Positions 1-7,641 of a stretch of DNA of 64,000 bases are shown one piece after another. The translations under genes and the position numbers were made by a program. The notes beneath the pieces were generated by a model. The model made no database searches and was not told the origin of the DNA. It saw only the letters and a list, made by a program, of their open reading frames with translations. This DNA comes from Nitrospirillum sp034653275 (GTDB lineage Bacteria; Pseudomonadota; Alphaproteobacteria; Azospirillales; Azospirillaceae). Numbering within the stretch: position 1 is the first letter of the stretch; each line of letters starts with the position of its first letter. Location: positions 124,001-188,000 of the forward strand of contig NZ_JAYEES010000003.1 in NCBI RefSeq assembly GCF_034653275.1, read 5' to 3'.

Positions 1-1
1 G

Positions 2-223
2 CAGCACTGGTGGGAGGGGTTCACCACCTGCAGCAGCAGCATGCCCAAGAACCTGACGCTGGATCAGCTGCGCGAGCGCCTACTGTCCGCCCCGCTGGTG
101 CGCTGTGACGAGGCGCAGTGGACCTTCCACGGCATCTCCATGGCCGCCTTCAACTTCCCGGCCTCGCTGATCCTGGGCCTGCTGGCCTGGGCCGCCGCCC
201 GCGCCGGCGCCAAGCGGGCCTGA
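2..223 (+). CDS. dsbB: Disulfide bond formation protein DsbB, C-terminal fragment
   Basis: The reading frame is open from the window edge to a TGA at 221-223, so only the last 73 or so residues are seen. DsbB is an inner-membrane quinone reductase that re-oxidises DsbA in the periplasm. The fragment keeps the second periplasmic loop, with one Cys in WWEGFTTC and the other in LVRCDE, the expected redox pair. A final membrane segment (AAFNFPASLILGLLAWAAA) and a short basic tail follow. It ends 11 bp before coq7, a neighbour pairing common in Rhodospirillales. The identification rests on the two loop motifs; the N-terminal half lies outside the window. Confidence 0.85.
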   Translation, partial: QHWWEGFTTCSSSMPKNLTLDQLRERLLSAPLVRCDEAQWTFHGISMAAFNFPASLILGLLAWAAARAGAKRA

Positions 224-234
224 GGGAGGCACCC

Positions 235-813
235 ATGACCGCCACCACCGACACGAAACCCGCCGAGCGCCTAGCCCGCCGCCCCCTGCCGGGCGATCTG
301 GGCACCGAGGCGCAGATCGCCCGCATCATCCGTGTGGACCAGGCGGGCGAGTACGGCGCCGCCCGCATCTATGCCGGCCAGCTGTCGGTGCTGGGCAAGA
401 GCCCCGTGGGCGCCACCATCCGCCATATGGAGGAGCAGGAGCGCGTCCATCTCGACACCTTCAACCAGATGATGGTGAAGCGCCGGGTGCGCCCCACCGC
501 GCTGCAGCCGTTGTGGAAGTTGGCCGGCTACGCCCTGGGTGCTGCCACCGCCCTGATGGGCGAACGGGCGGCCATGGCCTGCACCGTGGCGGTGGAGGAG
601 GCGATCGACGCCCACTATGCCGAGCAGGCGGAGCGCCTGGGCCCGGGCGAGGCGGAGCTGAAGGCCACCATCGAGAAATTCCGGGCGGAAGAACTGGAGC
701 ACCGCGACATCGGGCTGGCCCATGACGCCGAGCTGACGACCGGCTACCCCGTGCTGTACACCCTGATCAAGGCGGGCACCCGCGCCGTCATCTGGGTGGC
801 GGAACGGGTTTGA
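235..813 (+). CDS. coq7: 3-demethoxyubiquinol 3-hydroxylase (Coq7 family)
   Basis: Catalyses the penultimate hydroxylation of ubiquinone synthesis, using a carboxylate-bridged di-iron centre at the membrane surface. The 192-residue protein has the repeated iron-ligand pattern of the family: a Glu in DQAGEYGA, the EEQERVH motif, a second Glu in AVEEAIDAHY, and EELEHRD near the C-terminus. The ATG at 235 is chosen over an earlier in-frame ATG at 118 because GAGGGAGG precedes it, it leaves no overlap with dsbB, and the length matches the short alphaproteobacterial form. It converges on the TonB receptor gene with a gap of only 12 bp. Confidence 0.95.
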   Translation: MTATTDTKPAERLARRPLPGDLGTEAQIARIIRVDQAGEYGAARIYAGQLSVLGKSPVGATIRHMEEQERVHLDTFNQMMVKRRVRPTALQPLWKLAGYALGAATALMGERAAMACTVAVEEAIDAHYAEQAERLGPGEAELKATIEKFRAEELEHRDIGLAHDAELTTGYPVLYTLIKAGTRAVIWVAERV

Positions 814-825
814 TCCCGGCGGGAA

Positions 826-2928
826 TCAGGGCGCGGCGGCATCGTCGCCGCCCAGCTTGTAGGTCAGCCTGAGATAGACGATCCGCCCCGGCACGGCCAA
901 TTCGGACCGTTCCAGGTACTGCGGCGTGTCGATCCACGTGACATGGCGCACGCCATTGAACACGTCGTTGGCGGTGACGATCAGTTTCAGCCGGGATGTC
1001 ACGTCATGGCCATAGGACAGGGTCAGCGACTGATAGCCGGACCGCGTGCCGCCCGCTTCCAGCGACCGGCCATGCAGTTGCGCCTGCAGTTGCAGGCTGT
1101 CGCCCTGCTCCGGCGTCCAGGTCAGGTTGACCTTGGTCAGGTGCGTGAACAGGGCGCCGCTGTATTCCCCGCCACCAACGGGCATGGATTCCCGCAGGTG
1201 GGACAGGTCGGAACTGAGGCCGACCGCCCAGTCCGCCCCCAGGTGGAAATCCACCGCCAGGTCCAGGCCGGCCGACGTGCCGCTGCCCGCGTTTTCCACC
1301 GTGGAGACCAGGGCCGTGTCGCCCGGTGCCGCGGCATAGCGGTAGTCCACGATATCGTCGGTCAGTTGGCGGGCGTACAGGGTGCCGCTGGCCGTCACCA
1401 TCGCCGCCGTATAGGTGTAGCCGGCCTCCACCGAGTCCGTGCGGCTGGGCCGCAAGCCGGTATTGCCCAGGATGGTGGTCGCCCCGACGATGGTCTGAAG
1501 CGGATTCAGTTGCTCCGTCGTCGGCCGGTCGATGCGCCGGGTATAGCTGAACGTCAGGCGGCTCTCGGGACTGAGGTCCCGGCCCAGGGACAGGCTGGGC
1601 AGCCAGCGTAGGTCATCCGAATCCGGCATGCCGTCCGCCGTCGCCAGGAACCGCATGGCCATCGACTCCACCCGCAGCCCGGCCTTGACCAGCCAAGGGC
1701 CCAGCAAACGCTGATAGCTGGCGTATCCGGCGCTGAGGGTGCGATTGAGGCCGAAGCGCGCGGCAGGGGGGACGCCGAACCCACCTTCGCCCGGATCGCC
1801 CACCGCCCCCGCCAGATAGGCCGACTGCACCCGGTCCGACTCGACCTCAAAGCCCAGCTTGAGCTGCCCCTCCCGGGGCAGCGGCAGGACATAGTCGCCG
1901 CTGACGGTATCGATCAGCTCACGTTCCGTGTGCCGCTGGCGATAGATGTCCTCCACAGGGGCCGGAACCTGGAAGAGCTGGTCGTCGGTCTGGTCGCGCA
2001 GCGTCTCATGATCCTCATGGCTGGCCTTCACCGTCAGCGTGTCGCCGCCGACCACGCCCTTGCGGACGTAATCGCCGGTCACGGAGGCATGGTCGAAATG
2101 CTGCGGGGCACGGTCCTGGGTGACGCTGCGGCTGGTCACCCCACCGTCGGGGCCATAGACGTCCAGATCGTCCTGGTATTGGCGCGGCCGGTGGCGCAGG
2201 GCCCCTTCCCCGCCGAGGCTGATCGTGTCGTGGTCCGACACGGCATAGGCCACGGTCAGGGCGCCGGTGGTGTTGGTGTAAGGTACGAAGGTGGCGCGAT
2301 GCTCCACCAGGCGACCGGCGGCCGACCCATCGGCATTCTTGGCCGTCCGGTCGATGCCCAGCAGGTCGTAGCGGATGTCGTCGCGCACGTCGGCCGAGCC
2401 GCTGAACGTCCAGGCCCCCATCCCGAAGGAACCGGCGGCGGAGCCGCTGCGCCGCCCGTGCGGACCGATACCCGCCGTCAGGTCCGCCTTGGCCGCGGGG
2501 TTGCGCGGCGTGCGCGTTACCAGGTTGATGACGATGCCGGCATCCCCCCGGAACTCCGACCCCGGATCGGTGATGACCTCGATCTTGGCGATGGTGTTGG
2601 CCGGCATGGATTGCAGGGCCGTCGCCAAGGGCATGCCGCGCAACGCCGGGGAGGGCTTGCCGTCCACCATCACCGTGACGGCGGCACCGTGCACGCGGAC
2701 CTTGCCCGCTGCATCGACACTGACGGCGGGCAGGGCGGTCAGGACATCGGCGACGCTGCCGCCCCCCTTGGCCTGGAGGTTGTTCGCCAAATCGTAGACC
2801 GTGCGGTCGTCCAGGCGCGTGGCTTCCGGCGGGGTGGCGGTGATGGTGATTTCCGTCTGCGCCAGCGCCGATGGCGCGGCGACGGCGAGGCTGGCGATGA
2901 GCGCGTTTCGAAACCCCCTGGCGTTCAC
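826..2928 (-). CDS. TonB-dependent outer-membrane receptor, OMP beta-barrel type
   Basis: Outer-membrane receptor powered by TonB; the substrate is not evident. A 23-residue signal peptide ends ALA before QTEITITAT. A plug domain follows (roughly residues 35-150), with VMVDGKPSP, IAKIEVITDPG and GIVINLVTR, then a long beta-barrel ending in an RIVYLRLTYKLG-like strand. The GTG at 2928 is preferred because AAGGGTG lies just upstream and the signal peptide begins at once; an in-frame ATG at 2973 would add 15 residues. There is no STN signalling domain, unlike the receptor at 28.5-31.2 kb. It is divergent from an AmpR-like regulator across 251 bp, which suggests control by that protein (inference). 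Confidence 0.85.
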   Translation of the reverse strand: MNARGFRNALIASLAVAAPSALAQTEITITATPPEATRLDDRTVYDLANNLQAKGGGSVADVLTALPAVSVDAAGKVRVHGAAVTVMVDGKPSPALRGMPLATALQSMPANTIAKIEVITDPGSEFRGDAGIVINLVTRTPRNPAAKADLTAGIGPHGRRSGSAAGSFGMGAWTFSGSADVRDDIRYDLLGIDRTAKNADGSAAGRLVEHRATFVPYTNTTGALTVAYAVSDHDTISLGGEGALRHRPRQYQDDLDVYGPDGGVTSRSVTQDRAPQHFDHASVTGDYVRKGVVGGDTLTVKASHEDHETLRDQTDDQLFQVPAPVEDIYRQRHTERELIDTVSGDYVLPLPREGQLKLGFEVESDRVQSAYLAGAVGDPGEGGFGVPPAARFGLNRTLSAGYASYQRLLGPWLVKAGLRVESMAMRFLATADGMPDSDDLRWLPSLSLGRDLSPESRLTFSYTRRIDRPTTEQLNPLQTIVGATTILGNTGLRPSRTDSVEAGYTYTAAMVTASGTLYARQLTDDIVDYRYAAAPGDTALVSTVENAGSGTSAGLDLAVDFHLGADWAVGLSSDLSHLRESMPVGGGEYSGALFTHLTKVNLTWTPEQGDSLQLQAQLHGRSLEAGGTRSGYQSLTLSYGHDVTSRLKLIVTANDVFNGVRHVTWIDTPQYLERSELAVPGRIVYLRLTYKLGGDDAAAP

Positions 2929-3135
2929 ACTGGCACCCTTCACGCGGTCTGGCGCGGGCACGCGGATGCACACTCCCGACGGCGTGGGTCGGAAGGTCGC
3001 AAGCGCGGCGCGTGGCTGGATAACAAGGGGAGTGTTTCCCGGAGAAGCGGGAAAATCCCCCGCTTTTCTCGGGCCACCCGCCCCCTATCAATCGGTAATG
3101 CCTTAAAATTCCAGCCTTTGATCGCCAACGCAAAC

Positions 3136-3152
3136 GACGATACCTTAGCGTC
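3136..3152. promoter_or_regulatory. Imperfect dyad between the TonB receptor and the LysR-type gene
   Basis: The pattern GACGnTAnnnTAnCGTC is an interrupted palindrome in the 251-bp divergent region, 28 bp before the regulator start codon. LysR proteins commonly bind such dyads between themselves and a divergent target. The spacing is not the classical T-N11-A, so this is only a candidate operator. AAGGA at 3168-3172 is the ribosome site of the regulator. Confidence 0.3.
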
Positions 3153-3179
3153 ATCCTGAATTTTTCTAAGGATGGGCCC

Positions 3180-4055
3180 ATGCCGCTCAGCGCCATCTCC
3201 TTGAACGCCCTGCGGGCCTTCGAGGCCGCGGCCCGGCATCTCAGCCTGACCCGGGCGGCGGCGGAGCTGCACGTCACGCAGTCGGCCGTCAGCCATCAGG
3301 TGCGCGGGTTGGAGGAGCAGCTGGGCGTCAGCCTGTTCCGCCGCAGCACCCGGGGATTGATCCTGACGGATGAGGGCCAGGCCCTGGCGCCCACCATCCT
3401 GGAGGCGTTCGCCATGATGGGGCGGACGCTGGACGCCGTCAGCGCGACCGGCCCGGCGGAGATCGTGAACCTGGGCGTGGTCGGCACCTTCGCCGTGGGC
3501 TTCCTGTTCGAGCGCCTGGCCGCCTTCCGGGCCCACCATCCGCGCGTCGACCTGCGCATCATGACCAACAACAACAAGGTCGACCTGTGGACGGAGAGCT
3601 TGGATTTGGCCATCCGCTTCGGCGATGGCGCCTGGCACGGGGTGGAAGCGCATCGCCTGATGGACGCGCCCATGGCGGCGCTGTGCGCGCCGGCCCTGGC
3701 CGCCGTCCTGAAAACGCCGGCCGACCTGGCCGCGCATCCGCTGCTGCGGTCCTATCGGTCCCAGGATTGGCCCGCCTGGCTGAAGGCCGCCGGCGTGCCC
3801 GGCATCCCGGCGCGGGGCCCCCTGTTCGACGCCTCCACCCTCATGATCCAGGCGGCCATGCTGGGGGAAGGCGTCGCCCTGGCGCCGCCCGCCATGTTCC
3901 GGCGCGAACTGGCGGAGGGCCGGCTGGCACAGCCGTTCCCGGTGACCGTGGATACCGGGTGCTATTGGCTGACCCGCTTGTTTTCCAAGCCGCTGACGCC
4001 GGGCGTGAAGGCCTTCCAGGATTGGATCCTGGCCTGCACGGCGCCCCACCGATGA
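3180..4055 (+). CDS. LysR-family transcriptional regulator, AmpR-like
   Basis: A 291-residue LysR protein. Its winged helix is at residues 5-64 (FEAAARHLSLTRAAAELHVT), followed by a periplasmic-binding-protein-like effector domain. The closest family I recognise is AmpR, the muropeptide-responsive activator of ampC. The match includes VVGTFAVG with Gly102 and Thr103, NNKVD with Asp135, GAWHGVEA and CYWLTRL, with the pocket residues at nearly the same numbering. AmpR normally sits divergent from a beta-lactamase gene, but no beta-lactamase lies in this window and the divergent gene encodes a TonB receptor. It could therefore be a GcvA/AmpR-clade regulator with another ligand. Start chosen from AAGGA with a 7-bp spacer. 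Confidence 0.85.
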   Translation: MPLSAISLNALRAFEAAARHLSLTRAAAELHVTQSAVSHQVRGLEEQLGVSLFRRSTRGLILTDEGQALAPTILEAFAMMGRTLDAVSATGPAEIVNLGVVGTFAVGFLFERLAAFRAHHPRVDLRIMTNNNKVDLWTESLDLAIRFGDGAWHGVEAHRLMDAPMAALCAPALAAVLKTPADLAAHPLLRSYRSQDWPAWLKAAGVPGIPARGPLFDASTLMIQAAMLGEGVALAPPAMFRRELAEGRLAQPFPVTVDTGCYWLTRLFSKPLTPGVKAFQDWILACTAPHR

Positions 4056-4062
4056 CCGGGCA

Positions 4063-4632
4063 TCAGAACGGGTCCAGCTCGGTATCCCAATAGAGGAAGT
4101 CGCGCCAGCTCTCGTGCAGGAAGTTGGGCGGGAAGGCCCGGCCGTTTTCCTGCAGCTGGAAGACCGTGGGCTGGAAGGGGGGGCTGAGGGGGATCATGCC
4201 GCACACGTGGGGCAACCGGTTGCCCTTGGCCAGGTTGCAGGCGGAGCAGGAGGTGACGACGTTGTCCCAGGTGGTGCGTCCGCCGCGGGAGCGTGGGATG
4301 ACGTGGTCGAAGGTCAGTTCCTGGGTGGGGAAAGGCTCACCGCAATACTGACAACAGAAGTGATCGCGCAGGAAAACGTTGAAGCGGGTGAAGGCCGGCC
4401 TTCGTGTCGCCGGTATGTATTCCTTCAAACTGATGACGCTGGGTATTCGGATTTCCGCGGTGGGCGACCGGACGACGCGGTCGTACACGGAAATGATGTT
4501 CACCCTGTCCAGGAAGACAGCCTTGACGGTGTCTTGCCAGGACCAGAGGGACAAGGGGAAGTAACTGAGCGGCCGAAAATCGGCGTTCAGCACCAAGGCC
4601 GGACAACTGTCTAGTGGTGGAGACAATACCAC
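4063..4632 (-). CDS. HNH endonuclease family protein
   Basis: A 189-residue protein with a zinc-bracketed HNH fold: CQYC, then TFDHVIPRSRGG (the His-Asn-His core begins at DHVIP), TTWDNVVTSC and CSACN. The N-terminal half (LVLNADFRPLSYFPLSLWSW) is typical of the chromosomal HNH proteins common in alphaproteobacteria, whose biological role is unknown. The start is GTG at 4632; no strong ribosome site is visible. It converges on the AmpR-like gene, with 7 bp between the stops, and is divergent from gluQ. There is no adjacent methylase, integrase or phage gene, so a restriction or homing role is not supported. Confidence 0.85.
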   Translation of the reverse strand: MVLSPPLDSCPALVLNADFRPLSYFPLSLWSWQDTVKAVFLDRVNIISVYDRVVRSPTAEIRIPSVISLKEYIPATRRPAFTRFNVFLRDHFCCQYCGEPFPTQELTFDHVIPRSRGGRTTWDNVVTSCSACNLAKGNRLPHVCGMIPLSPPFQPTVFQLQENGRAFPPNFLHESWRDFLYWDTELDPF

Positions 4633-4896
4633 CCCCGCACCGTTCCCGAGGACGGCCGCGGGCCGAACCCACGGCCAGAAATCACCGTCTTATTAGCCTT
4701 TCCCGCCCGTCTCGGCAATCCTCGCCTTTGTGAGGGGCCCGCTATTTCACGATAACGTCATACCGCTACCCACAAGATGTGGGGTCGATGTCCCGGCCTA
4801 CCCCTTTTTATAGGCCCGCCCCCACACATCACCCCCGCGACTCGGGATGACGGGACGGGGGTGGGCATCGGCCGCCCGCCGGTGGTATCAGGGGAC
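4633..4896. other. Divergent intergenic region between the HNH gene and gluQ
   Basis: A 264-bp spacer, less GC-rich than the genes, that must hold both promoters. A small hairpin (CCCACA-aga-TGTGGG, 4769-4783) is the only clear structure. I see no tRNA, no small gene and no confident -35/-10 pair. Confidence 0.4.
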
Positions 4897-5745
4897 ATGA
4901 ACCAGCCCGTCACCCGCTTCGCCCCCAGCCCCACCGGCCTGCCCCATATGGGCCACGCCTATTCCGCCCTGTTCGGCTGGCATGCCGCGAAGGAAGCGGG
5001 CGGCACCTTCCTGCTGCGCTTCGAGGATATCGACCCCAACCGCTGCCGGCCAGAGTTCGAGGCGGCGTTCATCCGCGACCTTGGCTGGCTGGGCCTGAGC
5101 TGGCCGCAGCCGGTGCGCCGCCAATCGGAGCATATGGCCGACTACCGCGCCGCCCTGGACCGTCTGGCGGACCGGGGCGTGCTGTACCCCTGCTTCTGTT
5201 CGCGCAAAGACATCCAGGATGAGATCGCCCGGGCCGGGGCGGCGCCCCACGGGCCGGAGGGACCGCTCTATCCCGGCACTTGCCGTCACATGGACCCGGG
5301 CCGCCGGGCCGAGCTGCTGGCCGCCGGCGCGCCGCACGCCCTGCGCCTTGATGTCGCGGCCGCCATCCGTCAGACCGGGCCGCTGACCTGGACCGACCGC
5401 GAGGCCGGCGCCCAGGCGGCCCAGCCCGGCATCCTCGGCGACGTGGTGCTGGCCCGCCGCGACGTCGCCACCAGCTATCACCTGGCGGTGACGGTGGACG
5501 ACCATCTGCAAGGCGTCACCCTGGTGACCCGGGGGCGGGACCTGATGGAGGCGACGCACGCGCATCGCTTGTTGCAAGCCCTGCTGGACCTGGACGTGCC
5601 CACCTGGCATCACCACCGCCTGCTGGTGAACGAGCGGGGCGAACGGCTGGCCAAGCGCGACGGCGCCGCCAGTCTGGCGGCCTTGCGTGACAGTGGCGCC
5701 ACACCGGCCGAGGTCTGTCATCGCCTGGGCATGGAAACGCCTTGA
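4897..5745 (+). CDS. gluQ: Glutamyl-Q tRNA(Asp) synthetase
   Basis: Attaches glutamate to the queuosine base of tRNA(Asp) in the cytoplasm. It is a 282-residue truncated GluRS-like protein. It has the class I entry motif (FAPSPTGLPHMGHAYSA), FEDIDPNRC, the zinc-site cysteines CFC followed by YPGTC, and LAKRDG in place of KMSKS. It lacks the anticodon-binding domain of true GluRS, which separates GluQ from GltX. The ATG at 4897 is chosen because the family begins just before the TRFAPSPTG segment; an in-frame ATG at 4777 would add 40 unrelated residues. A U-tailed hairpin lies 56 bp downstream. Confidence 0.93.
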   Translation: MNQPVTRFAPSPTGLPHMGHAYSALFGWHAAKEAGGTFLLRFEDIDPNRCRPEFEAAFIRDLGWLGLSWPQPVRRQSEHMADYRAALDRLADRGVLYPCFCSRKDIQDEIARAGAAPHGPEGPLYPGTCRHMDPGRRAELLAAGAPHALRLDVAAAIRQTGPLTWTDREAGAQAAQPGILGDVVLARRDVATSYHLAVTVDDHLQGVTLVTRGRDLMEATHAHRLLQALLDLDVPTWHHHRLLVNERGERLAKRDGAASLAALRDSGATPAEVCHRLGMETP

Positions 5746-5800
5746 TCGCGAAACGACTTGATCAACAATGGGTCGCGCTCATCTAGCCATGCGCACACGC

Positions 5801-5822
5801 TTCGCTTTTTAGCGAATTTTTC
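5801..5822 (+). terminator. Rho-independent terminator after gluQ
   Basis: TTCGCT, a TTTT loop and AGCGAA form a perfect 6-bp stem directly followed by a run of T. It lies 38 bp before the next start codon, so that gene probably has its own promoter or depends on read-through. Confidence 0.75.
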
Positions 5823-5859
5823 GCCACCCAGACGGAAGGCCCCGTGGTAAGAACGCGCC

Positions 5860-6339
5860 ATGCCTGATGCCGATACACTCGCCCACTACCGCACCCTCGT
5901 CAAAGACACGACGATAGACGGCAACACCCTGCTGTCGACGGACTACTTCAATCACTTCAACGAAGTGATCATGCTGTTGTCCATGCTGGGCGACATGCCG
6001 GAGATGCTGGACGAGATCCGGGCCTGGCAGCCCAAGACCTATAAGCAGCATTTCGAAGGCAGCGGCCTGGGCTTCGCCGCCCTGGCCATCGATGCCTACG
6101 ACCATGTGCCGCCGGAGTATCGCGAACCCTTCGATCGCGTCATCGCGGAGCTGGAGGCGACCATCGCCGAGGCGGTGGTGGTGCTGGAGGCGGAACTGGG
6201 CTCGCCCGAGGTGTTGGGCTTCATGGCGTCGGATTACTGGCAGCGCCTGCAGAAGCTGGTGGACCGGGGCAGCGCCATCGTCCATGGCGCCACCGAACAG
6301 GCCACGCTGGACCAGGACGCGATCGACGCGCTTTTCTGA
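5860..6339 (+). CDS. Conserved hypothetical protein with a FliM-like C-terminal motif
   Basis: A 159-residue acidic, mostly helical cytoplasmic protein with no signal peptide or membrane segment. I do not recognise the family. Visible features are an N-terminal DTTIDGNTLLSTDYFNHFNEV stretch, an amphipathic middle (residues 35-70) and a long helix around EATIAEAVVVLEAELG. It ends in LDQDAIDALF, which resembles the LSQAEIDALL peptide of FliM that binds phospho-CheY and similar acidic tails of chemotaxis proteins. A role near chemotaxis or flagellar signalling is possible but is inference only. The ribosome site is weak. A palindromic repeat follows directly after the stop. Confidence 0.75.
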   Translation: MPDADTLAHYRTLVKDTTIDGNTLLSTDYFNHFNEVIMLLSMLGDMPEMLDEIRAWQPKTYKQHFEGSGLGFAALAIDAYDHVPPEYREPFDRVIAELEATIAEAVVVLEAELGSPEVLGFMASDYWQRLQKLVDRGSAIVHGATEQATLDQDAIDALF

Positions 6340-6341
6340 GT

Positions 6342-6540
6342 CCTCAGGCGCCGGCGGGGCGTTCGCCCCTTGGCTTATCCTCAGTTTCCAGTCCGCTACG
6401 CTCCCCGGAAACTTCCGGCGGACGCGGTCGCGTCCTATTTAGGCGCCTCAAGCGCCGGCGGGGCGTCCGCCCCTTGGCTTGTCCTCAGTTTCCAGTCCGC
6501 TACGCTCCCCGGAAACTTCCGGCGGACGCGGTCGCGTCCT
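6342..6540. repeat. Tandem pair of palindromic intergenic repeats
   Basis: Two copies of a 95-bp element (6342-6436 and 6446-6540, offset 104) differ at three positions. Each folds into a nested hairpin. The outer stem is GCGTTCGCC or GCGTCCGCC paired with GGCGGACGC, where the T/C difference preserves pairing. The inner stem is GTTTCC/GGAAAC (6384-6412; 6488-6516) around a 17-base loop. The pair lies between convergent genes, as REP-type elements or bidirectional terminators do. A diverged third copy is at 26906-27003. Confidence 0.85.
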
Positions 6541-6573
6541 AAAGGAACGTTGGGCGGGAGAAGCTGTCGCGCT

Positions 6574-7434
6574 TCAATCCACCGCCCTCAAACCCGTCAC
6601 CAAATCCATGTAATCCGGCTCATGATCCGGGCTCAGTTGGCCGTGGCGGATCAGGAAGTCGATCACCACCAGGTTGACGTTGAACTTCCAGTCGTCGGTG
6701 GTGCGTACGCTGTCGGCCACGCGGGCCAGGGGCCAGAGCTCGAAGGCTTCGACCTCGCCGTCCGTGTTGCGCGGGATGATGTCGCGGCTGAGCGCCAGGT
6801 CATAGCAGAACAAGGTGTCGCGCCGCAGGCCGGCCATCGTGTCGAAGACGTAGGTGATGGCGCCCACCGGCACGGCGGCGCGGGCTAGGCCGGGATCCAG
6901 CCCCGCCTCCTCATGCGCCTCCTTCACCAAGTTTTCCGCCAGGCTGAGGCCGGCCGGCTGACCACCCGCCACCATGTTGTCCAGCTTGCCCGGGGCCACG
7001 CCCCGATCACGGGCGCGGCGCCCCACCCACATCTCGATGCGCCCGTCCGGGCCGGGCACATAGCCGTTCACATGCAGGCCGAAGCCGCGCACGCCGAAAC
7101 CGGGAACGGCCGCCCGATCGATTTTCAGCAGTTCCGGCTGGCCCCACTGCGCCAGCACCGGAAAATCCTCCCCGCGCAAGGGCGGCACCATCCCCTCCGC
7201 CGCCAGCACCGCCACCACCTCGGCCACCGCCTGGCTGCGGCGCGCGGGATCGGGGAGCAGCAGGTCCAGCAGGGGTGCCGCCCCGCCCGTCAGGCGGAAA
7301 GCGTCGCTGAGGCCGGCCACCCGGTCGGCGAAGGCGTGGCGCACGTGCCCCACCCGCTGTCCATTGACCGCGAAGGGCAAGAAGGCCGCCGCGTCGTGGG
7401 CGTTGCACGCCCGGATGTGTCGGATGAAGGCCAT
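6574..7434 (-). CDS. DUF4743 domain-containing NUDIX hydrolase
   Basis: A 286-residue protein combining an N-terminal DUF4743 region (residues 1-120, FLPFAVNGQRVGHVRHAFADR) with a NUDIX fold. The NUDIX box is degenerate: AGGQPAGLSLAENLVKEAHE followed by EAGL. The EAHEEAGL half, which binds metal, is kept, but the upstream Glu and the Arg of the consensus are replaced. That pattern is usual in this family, which is related to the N-terminal part of fungal thiamine pyrophosphokinase Tnr3. The likely role is hydrolysis of a damaged cofactor or nucleotide diphosphate (inference). It is divergent from the globin-coupled receptor, and both starts flank an FNR-type box. Confidence 0.85.
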   Translation of the reverse strand: MAFIRHIRACNAHDAAAFLPFAVNGQRVGHVRHAFADRVAGLSDAFRLTGGAAPLLDLLLPDPARRSQAVAEVVAVLAAEGMVPPLRGEDFPVLAQWGQPELLKIDRAAVPGFGVRGFGLHVNGYVPGPDGRIEMWVGRRARDRGVAPGKLDNMVAGGQPAGLSLAENLVKEAHEEAGLDPGLARAAVPVGAITYVFDTMAGLRRDTLFCYDLALSRDIIPRNTDGEVEAFELWPLARVADSVRTTDDWKFNVNLVVIDFLIRHGQLSPDHEPDYMDLVTGLRAVD

Positions 7435-7497
7435 GCCCCGGTTTAGCCCTGTCGCCGCGCGGATGCAATGCCGCCGGTGGCGGGCCGGAGGGCGCGA

Positions 7498-7511
7498 TTG
7501 ATCTACATCAA
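7498..7511. promoter_or_regulatory. Perfect FNR/FixK-type box
   Basis: TTGATCTACATCAA matches the TTGAT-N4-ATCAA consensus of FNR/FixK/Anr proteins exactly, and the palindrome extends one more base on each side (7497-7512). It lies 130 bp before the globin-coupled receptor start and about 64 bp before the divergent NUDIX start, so it could act on either. No good -10 is visible at the expected distance on either strand. Confidence 0.65.
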
Positions 7512-7641
7512 TTACCTTTTCCAAAGGGTTAGGCCGAACCGTGCGACCAGTTGTCTTTACGGATGATTCATCAACCCGGCGTGATTTTGACCGGACCGTA
7601 CGCTGTCCCCCCAGTGCCGCATTTACGACCAGGAGAAAATC

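Noticed and set aside
5755..5772. Second FNR-type box (TTGATCAACAATGG) after gluQ
   Set aside because: Only the left half-site fits; the right half is not ATCAA, and the location is downstream of a gene and before its terminator.
6370..6888. Protein-coding frame through the tandem repeats with repeated peptide segments
   Set aside because: The repeated peptides simply reflect the 104-bp DNA repeat, and the frame then runs antisense through the NUDIX gene.
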